A stretch of DNA of 64,000 bases from positions 1-64,000 of the forward strand of contig CAKTYZ010000013.1 of assembly GCA_934635225.1 (NCBI GenBank), given 5' to 3'. The DNA comes from an uncultured Kiritimatiellota bacterium (GTDB lineage Bacteria; Verrucomicrobiota; Kiritimatiellia; RFP12; UBA1067). The translations under genes and the position numbers were made by a program. The first letter of the stretch is position 1, and each line of letters opens with the position of its first letter. Below, in pieces: positions 61,313-64,000 of the stretch. Under the pieces are notes generated by a model. The model did no database searches. It was not told the origin of the DNA and saw only the letters and a list, made by a program, of their open reading frames with translations.

Positions 61313-62185
61313 ATGGTTGAACTCAATCGATACTTGGTCGGCATGATCGCGATGCTCGCATTCGCCTGCGGCTGTTCGCATAATCTCAAGATTTTCAATC
61401 TGGAGAAACTGCCGAGCCGTACATGTGATTTCTCTCAGCGCGGGTTGCGTCTGAAGCTTATCGACGGCACTATGACGGAAGAATCGGATCTTCTGGCATC
61501 GGAGGTCGCGCGGGCGTTGGCTACACAGGCTGACTACAATGTGCAGTACAATCTCCGTCATGCAACCGAGTATGATGCGGCCGTTCAGATTTCTTTGAAG
61601 TCTGATTATTCGGGCAGCGGAGCAAATTTCCTTGTGTCGTGGCCTGGATTTATATTCTTTACACCTGCCTGGCTTGGCTATAAGTACCATGCGCGTTATG
61701 AAATTGCAATAGACATGTCGAAAGTTGCCGGACAGCCCCTGACGCGCGTTAAGACGATACCACTTCATTTGGAGATTCGTCATTCCGAGTTTGACCGCAC
61801 ATGGGGCGCAGAATGCGGCTGGACTATTGTCCTGTTCATGGCGCCGATTATAAACGGTGTCTATTGCATTTCCTACGATACGGACATCACCGAAGCCATC
61901 CACGCGGCGGCATTCCCGAAAATTGCCGCATCTGTGGCTACCGAGATCGTGAACTGTCTCGCGGGTGGCGAACGCGAAGCCTCTGTTGCGCGACCCCCTG
62001 TGTCCGCGTGGCGACGTACGGCAACGGTCGCGCCGATCTCAAAGGAAATGTCCCCTGCGGCAGCACATCGTACGAACACTTCGGTTTCCAAAGCAGATGC
62101 TCTTGCCGAACTGAAGCGCCGCTACGAACTTGGGCTTTGCACGGAAGAGGAATTCAACCGCGATAAGGAACGACTTGCCAAATAA
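61313..62185 (+). CDS. Lipoprotein with C-terminal SHOCT domain
   Basis: A 290-residue probable lipoprotein: the signal peptide ends LAFACGC, with the lipid-bearing cysteine in the lipobox at about residue 19-21. The middle (about 35-225) has no family I recognise; VSWPGFIFFTPAWLGY and FMAPIINGVYCISY are hydrophobic stretches that may touch a membrane. The last 27 residues (ALAELKRRYELGLCTEEEFN onward) form a SHOCT helix pair, common at protein ends and thought to mediate oligomerisation. The next lipoprotein gene starts 35 bases later. Confidence 0.78.
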   Translation: MVELNRYLVGMIAMLAFACGCSHNLKIFNLEKLPSRTCDFSQRGLRLKLIDGTMTEESDLLASEVARALATQADYNVQYNLRHATEYDAAVQISLKSDYSGSGANFLVSWPGFIFFTPAWLGYKYHARYEIAIDMSKVAGQPLTRVKTIPLHLEIRHSEFDRTWGAECGWTIVLFMAPIINGVYCISYDTDITEAIHAAAFPKIAASVATEIVNCLAGGEREASVARPPVSAWRRTATVAPISKEMSPAAAHRTNTSVSKADALAELKRRYELGLCTEEEFNRDKERLAK

Positions 62186-62220
62186 TCCAAATTGTCAAAT
62201 GCAAGCGAAGGAACAACGAA

Positions 62221-64000
62221 TGAATAAGCTGATGTATGGATTCGTCGCCACCTTGGCGATTGGCACAGTCCTCACGGGCTGCGAAACAATGACATCTGAG
62301 CCACGTTCGGCAACAAAGGACACGACGACGGGGCGAACTTTCAAGTCAAGTCCGGCGGTAAGAGTTGCAACGGCTCCAGTAGCAAGGGACACGACGGCGG
62401 AGCAGATTTCAAATCGTGTCGCCCGCCTCGTTTCGGGAACCGCGAAACGGTTGCAGAAAGAAGGCCCCTCTGTCGCACGAAAATTTGTCTATGAGTTCGG
62501 CATTGTGCAGAATGCGCGGATAGACATTCCTGTCGCCCGCGTCAAATGGGGACTTCTGAACTCATGGGTGAACCCGAAGGAGTGGGAACTACGCCATGCC
62601 GAGCTGAATGCCAAACAGAACGACTATACGAAGCGCGGCGATTTGGACGGTCTTATCGCGTTCCTTCGTCAGGAGAGGGAACCCGCCGTCGCCTCTTATT
62701 CTGAAGGCATCGACAAGTCGATTGACGGCATCCAAAGCGAAGTGAAGCGACTGGAGGCGAGTGAGGTCGATGCAAACTCCCTTGAGGCTAAGAAGCGTAC
62801 GCAGGTTCAGATGCTCCTTGACGGCTTTCGTGGCGCATACGAGGCGGAAACGAGAAAGGATCCCAATTTCGCACAACTTGAGAGTCTACTCTCGGTTCTG
62901 AACGGACAGCTTCAGGCGCAGGACATTTCCGTATCCGAGGCAGATGCCTTCTGCAAGACCTACGAGCTGGAAGTCCAGACACTCGTCAAAAGGGCCGAGA
63001 ACGTGCGGCGCTCACAGATACCCAACATGACGACGCGGCAGTTGAACGAGAACATCCACAAGTGGTATGATTCCGCCCTCAAGGATGCCCTCAAGGCGAA
63101 GGAACTCGCCGAGAAGATCGCCGCCGAGGCCAAGGCGAAAGCGGAGCGTGAGGCGAAGGACAAAGCGGAGCGCGAAGCCGCAGAAAAGGCTTCCGAGAAG
63201 GCCAAAAAAGAGTTCATCGCTCGCCTGTATGCGATGCGCCAGGCGACGGAGAAGTTCGACCTCGACAAGTATATCGCCCACGCGGAGGAAGCGATTCCCC
63301 AGACGGCCAAGGCAAATCGCGCCATTCTCGGGGACTATGCGCGGACGCTCCGTCTCGTGAAGCGCGGCAAACTGCCCATCTCGAAGGAAGAGGCGGTGGC
63401 CGTCCTCACTGGCGCGGCTTTGCTCGGACAGCCTGAAATGATTGGCTATGCAAAGACGCTCGGCGCGTCGCCCGATGACGCTTCTCGCTATGACGACTTC
63501 AAGCGTCCGGCAATCGTTCTCGCCACCAAGCGCGGTGACCTCGCCACTGTCAAGGCACTCATCGCAGCGGTCGCCGACGTGAACAAGACCGATGCCAACA
63601 AGGAGACGGCTCTTGTGCTGGCTTCTCGCAATGGGTGCGTCGAGATTGCGAAAGCTCTCATTTCCGCAAAGGCGGATGTCAACGCCAAGGGGCACGGCGG
63701 CGATACCGCACTCATTGCGGCGGCCCGTGCGGGCAATACGGAACTGATCGGCATCCTTTCCAGCGCCGGGGCGCAGTTCGTTAGCAAGAACGACAAGAAG
63801 TTGACGGCGTGGATGGCTGCGCTTGAGGCGAACCGACTGAATGCGGTCAAGGTTCTTCTCGTGGGTTGTCCGGCTCAGGCGAGTGACGCATCGAAAGTGT
63901 TGGAACTCGCCGTTCAGACGGACGATTCCGTGACGGTGGAATACACGGTCGCCACGTGGAAGATTCGCGACGTGAGTCTGCTGACGGTTGCACTGCCCGC
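62221..64000 (+). CDS. Lipoprotein with coiled coil and ankyrin repeats (partial, runs off window)
   Basis: The frame opens at ATG 62221 and has no stop before the window ends, giving 593 residues so far. AAGGAA precedes it. The signal peptide ends VLTGC, lipid-bearing C21. A charged coiled coil (A-, K- and E-rich, AKAEREAKDKAEREAAEKA) lies near residues 285-330. Ankyrin-like repeats start near residue 425: AIVLATKRGDLATVKALI, TALVLASRNGCVEIAKALIS and TALIAAARAGNTELIGILSS. It is probably anchored in the outer membrane facing the periplasm and binds proteins there. The end and any C-terminal domain are not in view. Confidence 0.85.

Noticed and set aside
1..64000. CRISPR array, tRNA or rRNA genes, insertion sequences, prophage
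   Set aside because: No regular spaced repeats, no tRNA cloverleaf, no rRNA stretches and no transposase or phage proteins were found by reading.

Overview
The window looks like a chromosomal piece of a Gram-negative, peptidoglycan-making, glycan-degrading bacterium of the PVC group. A gut or anaerobic Kiritimatiellae-type member of Verrucomicrobiota is the best fit. The clues are many secreted glycosidases without SusC/SusD pairs, repeated SUMF1-fold secreted proteins, GH71-like and GH38-like enzymes, and lipoproteins with an Lnt. This placement is by style of gene content, not by a marker-gene tree. The DNA is G+C-rich, and every convincing gene except one antiporter lies on the + strand.

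Layout. (1) 387-8066: first glycan block, with a 70-aa membrane peptide, two tandem SUMF1-fold secreted proteins, a GH2 enzyme fused to a GH43-like propeller, and a GH27 alpha-galactosidase. (2) 8240-10501: a two-gene sulfur assimilation operon (cysK, metY), followed by a hairpin. (3) 10682-22615: second glycan block, with a 1224-aa protein ending in a GH29 fucosidase, a triple-LamG protein, a GH5-like enzyme, a GH2 enzyme and an acetyl esterase; several have their own promoter. (4) 22616-48347: housekeeping, with cell wall (compact murD, a LysM lipoprotein, ftsW), an acyl-ACP thioesterase, nhaC (minus strand), polA, rpsO with a structured leader, pnp, rpoZ, smpB, purL, an RNB ribonuclease, trmD, pth, a U32 peptidase-family protein, lnt, a YchJ-like protein, an unknown gene, an orphan parA and a GT-C-like membrane protein. 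(5) 48680-60850: third glycan block, with a beta-helix surface protein, a pectin-lyase-fold protein, two GH71-like enzymes (one fused to SUMF1), a GH38-like enzyme and a TIM-barrel hydrolase-like protein. (6) 61313-64000: two lipoproteins, one with SHOCT and one with a coiled coil plus ankyrin repeats; the latter runs off the window.

How it works together. The glycan blocks encode exported enzymes aimed at galactose, fucose, acetylated and possibly alpha-glucan or mannose linkages of complex (plant or mucin) glycans. No transporter, sensor or sulfatase lies beside them. Promoters are unusually legible: almost all have the extended -10 form TG(G/C)TATAAT with weak -35 boxes, and some sit directly on start codons (leaderless or near-leaderless mRNA).

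Most interesting signals: a four-helix RNA leader before rpsO; long G/C homopolymer tracts in two surface-protein genes and one leader; a shared C-terminal GLx(V/F)(I/V/M)(I/L)R ending on three exported or membrane proteins; SUMF1 domains that have lost the first catalytic cysteine; a shortened MurD; and the unrecognised N-terminal half of the fucosidase fusion. No tRNA, rRNA, CRISPR array, insertion sequence or prophage was seen.
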